A DNA stretch of 64,000 bases from Leucobacter musarum subsp. musarum (GTDB taxonomy: Bacteria > Actinomycetota > Actinomycetes > Actinomycetales > Microbacteriaceae): the NCBI RefSeq assembly GCF_001273845.1, contig NZ_JHBW01000063.1, positions 124,001-188,000 on the forward strand, given 5' to 3'. Shown here one piece after another: positions 16,475 to 25,131 of the stretch. The notes under the pieces were generated by a model. That model searched no databases, was not told the origin of the DNA, and was given only the letters and a program-made list of their open reading frames with translations. Numbering within the stretch: position 1 is the first letter of the stretch; every line of letters begins with the position of its first letter. The translations under genes were made by a program, and so were the position numbers.

Positions 16475-17908
16475 CTACCGCTCCATGAGCTGCGCTGCCA
16501 GTTGCAGCAGCAGCGCCTCTGACCCGGTGCGCCCGATGAGTTGCACCCCCATCGAGTGGCCAGACGGCAGTCGCACGATCGGCACCGCCACTGCGGGCAG
16601 CCCTGACACGTTGACCATCGACGTGTAGGGCGCCCACTCGCACTGCAGGCGGTAATCGCCGTCGGCGTCGTGCGACGTGAACGCGCCGATGCGCGGCGGC
16701 AGCATCGCGAGCCCGGGGGTGAGGACGGCGTCGTAGGCGCCCCACTGCGTCCGAACGTCTGAGGCGAATTCGCGCAGGCGTGATCCCGCAGCACGATGCA
16801 TGTCGTCGCCTCGGGCGAGTGCCCGCTCGCGGAACGTGCGGGTGAGAGGCATGAGGCGATCCACCGCCGCGTCATCAAGCCGCAGTCGCGAGAGCCCCGC
16901 CGTCCATGAGGTGGTGAACACGTCGGGGTACCCGGGGTCGTAGGTGAAGGCGGCATCTTCGACCTCGTGACCCCGCGCTGACAGCTGCGCGATCGCCGAG
17001 GCGAACGCCTGCTGAGCCTCCGCCGAGAGCACGATGGGGTAGACCGGGGCGAACGGCGATACCGTGCTCGCACCGATGCGCAGGCCGGTCACGCTGCCCG
17101 CAGTGCGCACCGCCGCCAGTGCCGGCTCGCCCGTCGCACCGCGCTGCGCGTCGAAGAGCAGGGCGGCGTCGGCCGCGTCGCGCGCGAGGGGGCCGGTCAC
17201 GGCGAGGCGCGGGGCGCCGAACTCGTCGTGCAGGCTGCGATCGGCCGGAGTGCCGCCGGCGAGGTCGCTCGGCACCGCGCCCAGGCCCGGTTTCAGCCCG
17301 ACGAGGCCGCAGGCGAGCGCGGGGATGCGGATCGACCCGCCCCCATCACTTCCCGGCGCCACCGGCAGCATGCCCGCGGCGACCCCCGCCGCACTGCCGC
17401 CCGATGAACCGCCCGCGGTGCGCTCGGGGTCGAGCGGGTTGCGTGCCGGTGCTGCGATGGCGTTCTCGGAGTAGCCGGTGAGCCCGAGTTCGGGCACCTG
17501 GGTCTTGCCGATCGGGATCGCGCCCGCCCGCCGCAGCACCGCGACGCCGGGGGCGTCGTTATCCGCACGAGCATGCGGCAGCGCTGCGCTGCCGCGGGTC
17601 GTGACGAACCCGGTGACCTCGGTGAGGTCTTTGAACGCGGTCGGGAGGCCGTGCAGGCGGGGGAGCGCGTGCGCGCGATCGGCGGGAGCGAGGTTCGCGA
17701 AGTGCGCGTCGGCCGCCGCGGCCTGCTCGAGCGCGAGGTCGCTGTCGAGGGCGACGAACGCGCCCAGGTCGGAGCAGTGTTCCGCGCGGTGCAGCACCTC
17801 GGTGACGGCATCGCGCGCCGAGATTTCGCCGCTGCGCAGCGCATCGCGCCAGGCGACAGCGCTCGGCAGCGGCGCGTCGGCCGGCGATGCGGGGGTCGAG
17901 TCGGTCAC
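16475..17908 (-). CDS. Amidase (amidase-signature family)
   Basis: 477 residues. Seen: catalytic Lys in TAFKDLTE, the Gly/Ser signature [17 protein letters not shown] carrying the cis-Ser, and the nucleophile region [12 protein letters not shown], i.e. the full Ser-cisSer-Lys triad. The family hydrolyses carboxamides, including Gln-tRNA, aryl amides and peptide amides. The gene has no gatB/gatC neighbour, so it is more likely a catabolic amidase than GatA. Convergent with DUF952. Confidence 0.9.
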   Translation of the reverse strand: MTDSTPASPADAPLPSAVAWRDALRSGEISARDAVTEVLHRAEHCSDLGAFVALDSDLALEQAAAADAHFANLAPADRAHALPRLHGLPTAFKDLTEVTGFVTTRGSAALPHARADNDAPGVAVLRRAGAIPIGKTQVPELGLTGYSENAIAAPARNPLDPERTAGGSSGGSAAGVAAGMLPVAPGSDGGGSIRIPALACGLVGLKPGLGAVPSDLAGGTPADRSLHDEFGAPRLAVTGPLARDAADAALLFDAQRGATGEPALAAVRTAGSVTGLRIGASTVSPFAPVYPIVLSAEAQQAFASAIAQLSARGHEVEDAAFTYDPGYPDVFTTSWTAGLSRLRLDDAAVDRLMPLTRTFRERALARGDDMHRAAGSRLREFASDVRTQWGAYDAVLTPGLAMLPPRIGAFTSHDADGDYRLQCEWAPYTSMVNVSGLPAVAVPIVRLPSGHSMGVQLIGRTGSEALLLQLAAQLMER

Positions 17909-17940
17909 CCCCTCAGCTTACGAGCCGCCGCCGCGTGCGC

Positions 17941-18567
17941 TCAGATCAGAGGCGCGATCTGCTCGGCGAGCAGCAGCAGGCCCACGCCGATCATCATGAC
18001 GCCGGTGATGCGGCTGACGATCGAGCCCGCCCGTGGCCGCCCGCCGAGTACGCGACCCGACACCGTTGCGACCACGGTGTAGACGACCGCGCAGTTGAGT
18101 AGGTGGAGCCCGCCGAGCGCGAGCATCTGCATCGGCTGCGGCCACTCGCCGCCCGGCCCGGTGAACTGCGGCAGCAGGGCGAGCAGCAGCATGACGCCCT
18201 TGGGATTGATGCCGCTCACGCCGGCGCCGCGGAAGTACTGCTGCAAGCCACCGGTGTGCAGCGGCTCCCCGGTCACGTCGAGCGGAGCAGCTGGGCGCAT
18301 CAGGGTGGTGACGCCGAGGTAGACGAGGAAGGCGCCGCCCGCCACGGTGAGCGCCGTGAGCGCGAGCGGGAAGGCCGTGACGACGGCGCCGGCTCCGACG
18401 ACGACGACGCCGATGACGAGCACGTAGCCGCTGAGCAGCCCGAGCACCGCGGGTGCGGGGTGCTGCCGACGTGCGCCGGCCGAGATCACGAACGCCCAAT
18501 CGGGCCCCGGGGTGACGGCGAGTGCCGCGGCGATGATCCAGAACTGCCCCGCCAGCGTCCAATCCAT
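17941..18567 (-). CDS. LysE/RhtB-family amino-acid exporter
   Basis: 208 residues with six hydrophobic segments. Seen: AALAVTPGPDWAFVISAGAR, the hallmark (tPGPd) of the LysE superfamily, and GINPKGVMLLLALLPQF. It exports an amino acid or related solute. A divergent Lrp/AsnC regulator 100 bases upstream is the usual partner arrangement. Confidence 0.9.
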   Translation of the reverse strand: MDWTLAGQFWIIAAALAVTPGPDWAFVISAGARRQHPAPAVLGLLSGYVLVIGVVVVGAGAVVTAFPLALTALTVAGGAFLVYLGVTTLMRPAAPLDVTGEPLHTGGLQQYFRGAGVSGINPKGVMLLLALLPQFTGPGGEWPQPMQMLALGGLHLLNCAVVYTVVATVSGRVLGGRPRAGSIVSRITGVMMIGVGLLLLAEQIAPLI

Positions 18568-18609
18568 GGCACCGTCCTCCTTCGACGCTCAGAGATTACG
18601 GCGTTCTCG

Positions 18610-18625
18610 CGGAAATGTGCTTCCG
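18610..18625. promoter_or_regulatory. Inverted repeat between lysE-like and lrp-like genes
   Basis: CGGAA-ATGTGC-TTCCG is a perfect 5-bp-arm repeat in the 100-base divergent gap, a candidate binding site for the Lrp-type regulator encoded to the right. Confidence 0.35.
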
Positions 18626-18667
18626 TTTTCTGGGTCGTTTGCGCGGCAATCTGCAAGAATCATCCGC

Positions 18668-19123
18668 ATGGATGCGTTGGATCGCGAGATTCTTTCACGA
18701 CTGCAAGAGTCGGGGCGGGTGAGCGCCACGGAGCTCGCCGAGCAGGTCGGCCTGAGCCTCTCGTCGTGCCACCGCCGGGTGAAAGAGTTGGAGCGATCCG
18801 GTGCCATCGAGCGCTATCGTGCCGTGGTGTCGCCGGAGGCGGTCGGCCTGGGGTTCGAGGCGGTGATCTTCGTCACCATCGGCGTCACCTCCATCGACGT
18901 CATCACGGCGTTCGAGGCGGCGGTCGTCGAGATCCCGAGCGTCGTCGAGGTGCAGCGGCTCTTCGGAGAGCCCGACTACATCCTGCGTGTGCTCACCACC
19001 GACCTCGCCGCGTATCAGTCGCTCTACGACACGGTACTCACCGGGCTGCCGGGGGTGCAGCGACTGCAATCGACCCTTGTCATGAAGCGGGTGGGGCAGG
19101 ATCGCGGGGTGCCGATTCCCTGA
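18668..19123 (+). CDS. Lrp/AsnC-family transcriptional regulator
   Basis: 151 residues from ATG at 18668. Seen: MDALDREILSRLQESGRVSA and a helix-turn-helix ELAEQVGLSLSSCHRRVKELE, then the RAM ligand domain (RLFGEPDYILRVLTTDLAAY). It should sense an amino acid and control the divergent LysE-like exporter. Confidence 0.92.
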   Translation: MDALDREILSRLQESGRVSATELAEQVGLSLSSCHRRVKELERSGAIERYRAVVSPEAVGLGFEAVIFVTIGVTSIDVITAFEAAVVEIPSVVEVQRLFGEPDYILRVLTTDLAAYQSLYDTVLTGLPGVQRLQSTLVMKRVGQDRGVPIP

Positions 19124-19158
19124 GCGGACGCGGCCGGTCGGCCTACACTTGCACCGAC

Positions 19159-19617
19159 ATGTCTTCGCACCCCGCACCCCTGATCATTCGCCCGTGCCAC
19201 GGCTCGGTCGAGTACCCGCGGCTCGTCGAGATCTGGCGCAGCGCCGTTCGCGCGACGCACGACTTTCTCGCCGAGTCCGACTTCGCGGGCATCGAAGGCA
19301 ACCTGGCGACCGCGTACTTTCCCGCCGTCACGCTGCTCGTCGCAGAGCGTGACGGTCAGGCGGTCGGTTTCGCCGGAGTGCTCGACGGCAACCTCGAGAT
19401 GCTCTTCGTCGCCAATGAGTGCCGAGGCCAGGGGATCGGCAGCGCGCTGCTTGCGGAGTCGGTCACTCAGTACGGCGTCACCGCGGTCGACGTGAACGAG
19501 CAGAACCCGGGCGCGACAGCGTTCTATCTGAGCCAGGGGTTCACGCAGGTGGGTCGCAGCGACGTCGACGGGGAAGGGAAGCCGTACCCCATCCTGCATC
19601 TCGCTCTCGCCGGCTGA
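19159..19617 (+). CDS. GNAT-family N-acetyltransferase
   Basis: 152 residues. Seen: EIWRSAVRATHDFLAESDF, a pattern of YjaB-like acetyltransferases, and the acetyl-CoA loop CRGQGIGSALLAE, followed by NPGATAFYLSQGFTQVGRS. Substrate unknown. No clear Shine-Dalgarno site, so it may be leaderless. Confidence 0.85.
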   Translation: MSSHPAPLIIRPCHGSVEYPRLVEIWRSAVRATHDFLAESDFAGIEGNLATAYFPAVTLLVAERDGQAVGFAGVLDGNLEMLFVANECRGQGIGSALLAESVTQYGVTAVDVNEQNPGATAFYLSQGFTQVGRSDVDGEGKPYPILHLALAG

Positions 19618-19631
19618 CGCGACGTACCTGC

Positions 19632-20171
19632 TCAGTGCAGCAGCACCTGATAGAGATGGTGATCCTGCCAGGAGCCCGCGATGTTCAGGTACTTCGGTGC
19701 GTACCCGATCTGCTCGAACCCGGCTTTCGCAAGCACCCGCTGCGAGCCGAGATTGTGCACCAACGTGCTGGCTTCCACACGATGCAGACCGAGCTCCGCG
19801 CGGGCCCAATCGAGCAGTGCACGCACGGTGGCCGTGGCGAGCCCGCGCCCTTCCCAGCGTTGGTCGACCCAGTAGCCCAGCCCGGCGCTTTCGAACGGGC
19901 CATGCACCACGCCGGCCAGATTGAACCGGCCCACGACCTCCCCTGCCGAGAAGAGGCCAAAACTGAAGGCGGTGCCGGCTTCGCCTGCCGCGATGCGCTG
20001 GCCGATGTCTTCCTGTTGCCAGGCCTCGGTGAAGAACTCGTCAGACCTCGCGGGCTCCCAGGGAGCCAAGTGGTCACGATTGCGCACGTACGCGCGGGCG
20101 AGCTCTTCAGCGTCGTCGCGCTGCAGTAGGCGGAGGTCGATGCCGGGTGCGGGGGAGTTCGGGAGGCGCAT
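19632..20171 (-). CDS. GNAT-family N-acetyltransferase (RimJ/RimL-like)
   Basis: 179 residues. Seen: LRLLQRDDAEELARAYVRNRDHLAPWEP, GLGYWVDQRWEGRGLATATVRAL (acetyl-CoA binding) and LHRVEASTLVHNLGSQRVLAKAGF, typical of RimJ/RimL/SpeG relatives that acetylate N-terminal residues of ribosomal or other proteins. Convergent with the GNAT gene to the left. Confidence 0.87.
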   Translation of the reverse strand: MRLPNSPAPGIDLRLLQRDDAEELARAYVRNRDHLAPWEPARSDEFFTEAWQQEDIGQRIAAGEAGTAFSFGLFSAGEVVGRFNLAGVVHGPFESAGLGYWVDQRWEGRGLATATVRALLDWARAELGLHRVEASTLVHNLGSQRVLAKAGFEQIGYAPKYLNIAGSWQDHHLYQVLLH

Positions 20172-20239
20172 GCGTCGAGCCTAGGCGTTATTGATCGCTC
20201 CACGGCGACGTTCGCCTCGCGACTGAGTTCGGGTCAGCG

Positions 20240-20326
20240 CCCCGGACGCTGCCGTTCGGCATTGGTGAGCATGCGAATCGCAATGGTCGTCAGGAGCTGA
20301 TGCCGCTTCGCGCGTCCGAAGCGTAG
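20240..20326 (+). pseudogene. Decayed duplicate of the start of the gene at 21710
   Basis: From about 20256 the DNA matches 21704-21760 at roughly 84 percent without gaps (GGTGAGCATGCGAATC and GGTCGTCAGGAGCTGATGCC are identical). In frame it reads IGEHANRNGRQELMPLR against MGEHANHTGRQELMPLR; the Pro and Leu codons differ only silently. The start ATG has become ATT and the frame ends at TAG 20324-20326. It is a relic of a second copy of that gene, cut at the edge of the accessory segment 20327-21690. Confidence 0.6.
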
Positions 20327-20335
20327 CCGACCCGG

Positions 20336-20881
20336 TTACGCGAAAATTTTGGGTAGAACTTTGTTGAGCACAACGAACCCCACGAGGGCGGTGATCGTAT
20401 ACACCGTGCCCTTCACAAGTTTGTTGCGTTTCGTAGGCCATGGACGGAGGCGGTACCAGTCGAGCTTCCTGAGCTCGGTGCTGGAAATGCCCGCAAGGCG
20501 AGCTATGAGTTCCAGGTGGCTGAGTTCAGGATCGCTGATCTCGTCGAACACGGACTCGACGCTGAGCGGCGTACCTTCCTCGTATTGAACAGTGCCTTCC
20601 ACTACTTGGCGCACGCGGTCGCCTTCCCCAAAGACGCTGATCGCGAATAGGTCTTCGTCGATAATTGCCAGCACGCCGCCTTCCGGATCGTCCTTGAGTA
20701 TGGGTGCTTCCCAGAGATTTCCCGGTGAAGTAACCAGGACATGTAGCCCCACTTGGGTGACATACACGTCTGACGCACGTCCATTCACGGCATTGGGAAA
20801 TGAGGTCGATTCTGTTTCGCTGGCGCCAAAGGCGTCAACCGAAAGATTCGGAACAAATGCAATCACGCAGGAAAGCGCCAT
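20336..20881 (-). CDS. Hypothetical membrane-associated protein
   Basis: 181 residues, AGGAG in front of the ATG. Seen: a hydrophobic N-terminus that may be a signal peptide, a middle soluble region rich in acidic residues, and a C-terminal hydrophobic segment (YTITALVGFVVLNKVLPKIF) after a basic stretch (RPWPTKRNK). No family recognised. Codon use and base composition are less GC-rich than in surrounding genes, and the gene lies between two copies of another gene's start, so it was probably acquired. Confidence 0.6.
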   Translation of the reverse strand: MALSCVIAFVPNLSVDAFGASETESTSFPNAVNGRASDVYVTQVGLHVLVTSPGNLWEAPILKDDPEGGVLAIIDEDLFAISVFGEGDRVRQVVEGTVQYEEGTPLSVESVFDEISDPELSHLELIARLAGISSTELRKLDWYRLRPWPTKRNKLVKGTVYTITALVGFVVLNKVLPKIFA

Positions 20882-21118
20882 TAATCCAGTACTCCTAGTT
20901 GCTCTCGATACTCGGCACCGCGCGCACCGCGCCTCGCCGCTTTGGTCGACGCGATCGGATCCAGCGAAAGCGATCCGGTAGGCGCGTGGGCGACTTACAA
21001 CGGAACCCGCAAGCCGCCCACGACCGGAGACCGCGCTGCGATGTGTGTGTGACAGTTCAGGCTGTTCGCCTTGGGGCCGTTGACACGCACGGCTGCGCGC
21101 ATTCGGCGTCGGCTATCT

Positions 21119-21376
21119 TCAGTTGCGTTTCCTCAGGACGATGGCATGGGCGATCAGCGCACACGCAATGATTCCACTGCCGACCAATATGCTGCCGAAG
21201 TTGCTGCGTCCGAGTCGCGCCGGCTCGCACAAGTCTGTCGAGATTACGTCACCTGAACAGACTTCCGCAGTGTGCGGGAGGTCGACGAGTGCGAGCCCGC
21301 TCACCAGCAGGAAAACGACAATGCACGCGATCCCGATTATCAGAGTGGTTCTCTTAGCTGCAGACATACTTTCCAT
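21119..21376 (-). CDS. Hypothetical two-segment membrane protein
   Basis: 85 residues (76-82 if a downstream ATG at 21367 is used). Seen: hydrophobic segments near both ends (TLIIGIACIVVFLLVSGLAL and ILVGSGIIACALIAHAIVL) joined by an outer loop with two cysteines, and a basic end RKRN. No family recognised. It shares the accessory segment with the gene at 20336. Confidence 0.5.
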   Translation of the reverse strand: MESMSAAKRTTLIIGIACIVVFLLVSGLALVDLPHTAEVCSGDVISTDLCEPARLGRSNFGSILVGSGIIACALIAHAIVLRKRN

Positions 21377-21709
21377 TCGGGTGAGAGGTTGGTGGTGCGC
21401 AACGCGACTCGCGGCTGCTTTCCGAAGAGGAAGAGCACTTGGAGTGCTGCCGTCGCTCGAATACTCGACCTCCTTGTCGCCGGGGCGTTGATCACGACAC
21501 GATTATATATCTATATATAAGATACCTAGCTTGGCTGGCTGCGTTTTGTCACGCGGTTTGGCCGGTGCGTGGGCGCGGCAAGGGGTGCGGCAACGCACTG
21601 CGAGATCTCCGCCTCGACCGCACGAGGTCGTTACCAGCGGGCCCGCGAACTGTTGCGCGCCGCTCTCGCTCCGGAGCACGCCTGAACGTGCCCGGCTACT
21701 GTCGTTGGC
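21377..21709. other. 333-base gap, AT-rich centre, no gene seen
   Basis: Contains an AT-rich island with the repeat TTATATA-TCTA-TATATAA (21503-21520). Read on the minus strand it includes TATAAT, so it may hold the promoter for the minus-strand genes at 21119 and 20336. No protein or RNA gene was recognised. Confidence 0.4.
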
Positions 21710-22213
21710 ATGGGTGAGCATGCGAATCACACGGGTCGTCAGGAGCTGATGCCTCTCCGCATGGTTCGACGTATCCCCGCAGGGGCGATCATCGCGATGA
21801 TCGTGCTGCTGCCGCTGCTCGCCCTCGTGGGCACCGCTGTGTGGGTGCACTTCGCGAACGATGCGGCAGCTCAGCAGCTCGAGTCGCGCGTGCAGCAGTT
21901 GCCGGTGCCTGCAGGCGTTGAGGTCATCGATTCGGGGTGGGCGGCGCAGCGGCTGTCGGGAACCGGCAATGGCATGCAGTACGCTGGCGCGCTCCTGATC
22001 CGAAGCCAGTTAGACACTGCCAAGCTTGAAACGGCCTACGCTGACATCTCCGCTGACGCGCAAGTGATCGCCACGGATGACCCGCGTATCGAACGATCGA
22101 CGCTGATATTCAGCGATCGTCATGACCTGGAACAGCCCGACCTGTTCATGGTGATGCTGCGCAACGAGCCGCCGGGTAGCTCGATCTTGAACCTCGATCT
22201 GCGCGGTCATTGA
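21710..22213 (+). CDS. Single-pass membrane protein of unknown function
   Basis: 167 residues. Seen: one membrane segment near residues 24-46 (AIIAMIVLLPLLALVGTAVWV) and a soluble outer domain. ATG at 21710 is preferred over 21749 because the relic copy at 20261 keeps the reading frame upstream of 21749 with silent and conservative changes. AGGAG lies 3 bases before the 21749 start, so internal initiation is possible. No family recognised. Confidence 0.6.
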   Translation: MGEHANHTGRQELMPLRMVRRIPAGAIIAMIVLLPLLALVGTAVWVHFANDAAAQQLESRVQQLPVPAGVEVIDSGWAAQRLSGTGNGMQYAGALLIRSQLDTAKLETAYADISADAQVIATDDPRIERSTLIFSDRHDLEQPDLFMVMLRNEPPGSSILNLDLRGH

Positions 22214-22240
22214 TGCGGGCGTCCCCGCACTTTCCCAGGA

Positions 22241-23299
22241 ATGCGCGTCGATGGGCGTGAGTTGCCACTTGATATGGCCACTTCTGCAGCCCGCTCTCGC
22301 AAGCCCCTGCTCATCACGCTCATCGTCGCCGTCGTACTGATTGTGGCCGGAGCGATCACCTGGATCGCGATCGCGCAGTCGGCGAGCGCGGAAAGCGACG
22401 CGCAGCCGACGGCGGCGCTTCCCGAAGAGACGCACATGGGTGTGGTCGAGATTGCCGTGCACGACCTCGAGAAAGTGCAGCAGTACTACGTCGACGCCGT
22501 CGGCCTGCGGGTGATCGACGATGCGGATCACGCTGACGCAGTCGCAACCGGCAGCAGCGTGCTGCTCGGGCTCGATGAGCCGATCCTGCGCCTCACCCCT
22601 GAAGATTCGGGTGAGGCTGGGTCGACCCTGACCGACCCCGGGCTGTACCACACGGCGATTCTGTACCCCGATGCGCCCGCGCTCGCCGCAACGATTCTGC
22701 AGGTCGCGACCAACGCGCCCGACACGTTCCAGGGGTCGGCCGATCACGCCGTCAGTCAGGCCTTCTACTTCCTCGACCCCGAGGGCAACGGCCTCGAACT
22801 GTATGTCGACCGGCCGCGCGACGAGTGGAAGTGGAAGGACGGCGAGGTGCAGATGGGGTCGGAGGCGCTCGACCCCAACCAGTTCATCACCGAGCATCTC
22901 GGCACCGACGTGAGCGCAATCGAAGAGGCGACGCCTGACGCAGCAACGGTGGGGCACGTGCATCTGAAGGTCGGCGACCTGCAGCAGGCCGAAGATTTCT
23001 ACGCCGGTGCGCTCGGATTCGCTGTGACGGCCCGCGATGACGGCGCCCTTTTCTACTCGGCCGGCGGTTATCACCATCATCTCGCCACGAACGTGTGGCA
23101 GAGCGAGGGCGCCGAGGCGCGCACCAACGCGACCGGGCTTGCGGGCTTTACCGTGTCGCTGCCCGATGCTGCCGCGATCGATGCAGCGGAGGATCGCCTG
23201 GCGAGCGCCGGCTACTCCTCCCAGCGCAGTGGCGACGTGCTCACGGCCTGGGATCCGTGGGGCAACGCGGTGCACTTGGTCGTGGGGTCAGCGCCGTAA
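22241..23299 (+). CDS. Membrane-anchored protein with two VOC (glyoxalase-like) domains
   Basis: 352 residues (341 if ATG at 22274 is used). Seen: an N-terminal anchor (PLLITLIVAVVLIVAGAITWI), then two VOC modules, about residues 66-190 (MGVVEIAVHDLEKVQQYYVDAVGL ... FYFLDPEGNGLELY) and 235-350 (VGHVHLKVGDLQQAEDFYAGALGF ... WDPWGNAVHLVV). Putative metal ligands His and Glu are present (GHVHLKV, GLELY). The body resembles CatE-type catechol 2,3-dioxygenase/glyoxalase proteins, normally cytoplasmic; here it should face outside. Confidence 0.8.
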   Translation: MRVDGRELPLDMATSAARSRKPLLITLIVAVVLIVAGAITWIAIAQSASAESDAQPTAALPEETHMGVVEIAVHDLEKVQQYYVDAVGLRVIDDADHADAVATGSSVLLGLDEPILRLTPEDSGEAGSTLTDPGLYHTAILYPDAPALAATILQVATNAPDTFQGSADHAVSQAFYFLDPEGNGLELYVDRPRDEWKWKDGEVQMGSEALDPNQFITEHLGTDVSAIEEATPDAATVGHVHLKVGDLQQAEDFYAGALGFAVTARDDGALFYSAGGYHHHLATNVWQSEGAEARTNATGLAGFTVSLPDAAAIDAAEDRLASAGYSSQRSGDVLTAWDPWGNAVHLVVGSAP

Positions 23300-23380
23300 C
23301 TACCTGTTTGCTGGTGATTGGCTACGCAGTGTTCCTTCGATCGCTCGGCTCCTGGTCGTCTGCAGCTTAAGCTCTCGAGT

Positions 23381-25093
23381 ATGCGTGTGAAACTCGGGGC
23401 GACCCTGTTGGCTGTGGCGGTCGCGACGTTGGGACTGCCCGTACTGGTTGCGGCTCCGGCTCAGGCAGACGCCGCGTGCACCGTCGACGCCGGCGTCGCC
23501 ACCTGTGAATTCGCGTTCACTGGCGCCACGGAGCAGTGGACCGTGCCGACTGGCGTCACGTCCATTACTGCGGACGTCTTCGGTGCCGCGGGCGGAGACG
23601 CGGCGCAGTGGACCGGCATGAACGGCGGGCTGGGAGGCCGGGCAACCTCGGTGCTGCCGGTGCAGCCGGGTGATGTGCTCAACGTCACGGTCGGCGGCGT
23701 GGGGCTCTCGAACGTGCTGTGCGAGCCCGGCGGCGTCGCCGGTGGATTCAACGGCGGCGGTCGCACGTCGAGCCAGGGCTGCGCCAACGCGAGTGGCGGC
23801 GGCGCGAGCGATGTTCGTGTGGGTGGCGAGGGTCTGGAACATCGGGTGCTCGTCGCTGGCGGCGGGGGTGGAGCCGTTGCGGTCACCAACTCGCAGTACG
23901 GCAACTTCATCGGCGGTGCCGGAGGCGGCTTGGTTGGTGGTGCCGGCGTCGTGAGCATTGCAGGCGACGGTGCCGGCGGCGATCAGAACGGTGGCGGGAG
24001 CGGCATGCTCGGCATCGGCGGCAACGGGCGCGACACCACTTCATCTGACCCGCGAGCGCCGGGAAGTGGCGGCGGTGGCGGCGGATACTACGGTGGCGCA
24101 GGCGGCGGGCCGGGCTACCTGACGGTGTGGGGCACCGCCGGGGGTGGTGGATCAGGCTACGGCCCCGCCGGCACGGTCTTCGAGACCGGGGTGCGCAGCG
24201 GCAACGGTCACATCACGATCACATACAACACGGCTACGTCCTCAGTGGCGCTCGACGCCTCGAGCGAAGAAATTTTCGTCGATGAGGCGATCGATCTGAC
24301 TGCTACCGTGGCGACCGAGGCCTCCGTTAGCGACCTCGGTGGCACTGCGCAGTTCTGGGCGGGTGACGAACTGCTGGGTGAGGTGACCGTATCGAGCGAT
24401 GGCCGCGCCGAACTGCCTGGCGTGCAGCTTCCGGTTGGCGAGCATGTGCTCGCCGTGGAGTACTCCGGCAACTCGGGTGTGAACGGGTCGCGTTCGGCTG
24501 AGACCACCGTGACGGTGCAGCAGCGGGTCGCCACGGTGACGTTGTCGCTCGATCGCGCAACCACGAAGGTCGGCGAGACGGTGCAGATGAGCGCGTCGGT
24601 CGCTCCGGCCGAGTTGACGGGATCGATCGAGTTCTTCGCGAATGGCGAGTCATTGGGTAGCGCGCCGATCGAATCGGGCGTGGCAACGCTCGCGATCGCC
24701 TCGCTCCCCGAGGGCAGTTACGACATCACGGCGCGGTACTCCGGCAACTCGGTGTTCGCGATCTCGACGTCGCAGCCGGTATCGCTCGCCGTGGCACCGG
24801 CGCCTGTGGACCCGGTCGACCCAGTGGACCCCGTCGATCCAGTGGACCCGACTGATCCCGTCGAGCCGACGAAACCTCCGGAAGCGGGCGCTGAGGGCGC
24901 GCCGCCGACCACCGTCGCGACACCGGCGGCCCCGGCGGGCGCAGAGGCTGCTGCCAAGCCACGCCTTGCGGCCACGGGCGACGCGAGCGACGCATTCGTT
25001 CCCGCTGCGCTTGCGATGACGCTCCTACTGCTCGGCGGCGCCGCAGTGATCGTTGCGCGGATGCGAACACGAGGCAACGTGACGCCAGAGTGA
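23381..25093 (+). CDS. LAATG-anchored surface protein with glycine-rich and Ig-like repeats
   Basis: 570 residues from ATG at 23381. Seen in order: signal peptide ending near APAQADA, a region with VPTGVTSITADVFGAAGG and many Gly runs (PF21722-like glycine-rich domain), two Ig-like Big_3-type repeats (SSVALDASSEEIFVDEAID and VTLSLDRATTKVGETVQ), a linker with five DPVD/DPTD repeats, the sorting signal LAATG (24965-24979; Leu529), a membrane segment and a basic tail. A class E sortase should link it to the cell wall; none is encoded here. Probably an adhesin-like or structural surface protein. Confidence 0.85.
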   Translation: MRVKLGATLLAVAVATLGLPVLVAAPAQADAACTVDAGVATCEFAFTGATEQWTVPTGVTSITADVFGAAGGDAAQWTGMNGGLGGRATSVLPVQPGDVLNVTVGGVGLSNVLCEPGGVAGGFNGGGRTSSQGCANASGGGASDVRVGGEGLEHRVLVAGGGGGAVAVTNSQYGNFIGGAGGGLVGGAGVVSIAGDGAGGDQNGGGSGMLGIGGNGRDTTSSDPRAPGSGGGGGGYYGGAGGGPGYLTVWGTAGGGGSGYGPAGTVFETGVRSGNGHITITYNTATSSVALDASSEEIFVDEAIDLTATVATEASVSDLGGTAQFWAGDELLGEVTVSSDGRAELPGVQLPVGEHVLAVEYSGNSGVNGSRSAETTVTVQQRVATVTLSLDRATTKVGETVQMSASVAPAELTGSIEFFANGESLGSAPIESGVATLAIASLPEGSYDITARYSGNSVFAISTSQPVSLAVAPAPVDPVDPVDPVDPVDPTDPVEPTKPPEAGAEGAPPTTVATPAAPAGAEAAAKPRLAATGDASDAFVPAALAMTLLLLGGAAVIVARMRTRGNVTPE

Positions 25094-25096
25094 GTG

Positions 25097-25118
25097 TATA
25101 GTGATACTCGTTCTCATT
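25097..25118 (+). promoter_or_regulatory. Candidate promoter -10 and Zur-type operator
   Basis: TATAGT (25097-25102) is a good -10, followed by TGATACTCGTTCTCATT (25102-25118), which has the dyad TGA-n-TCA spacing of actinobacterial Zur/Fur-type boxes. The first gene behind it is a His-rich zinc-binding lipoprotein. The identity of the regulator is inferred. Confidence 0.45.
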
Positions 25119-25131
25119 TAGAAAGTGTGTC

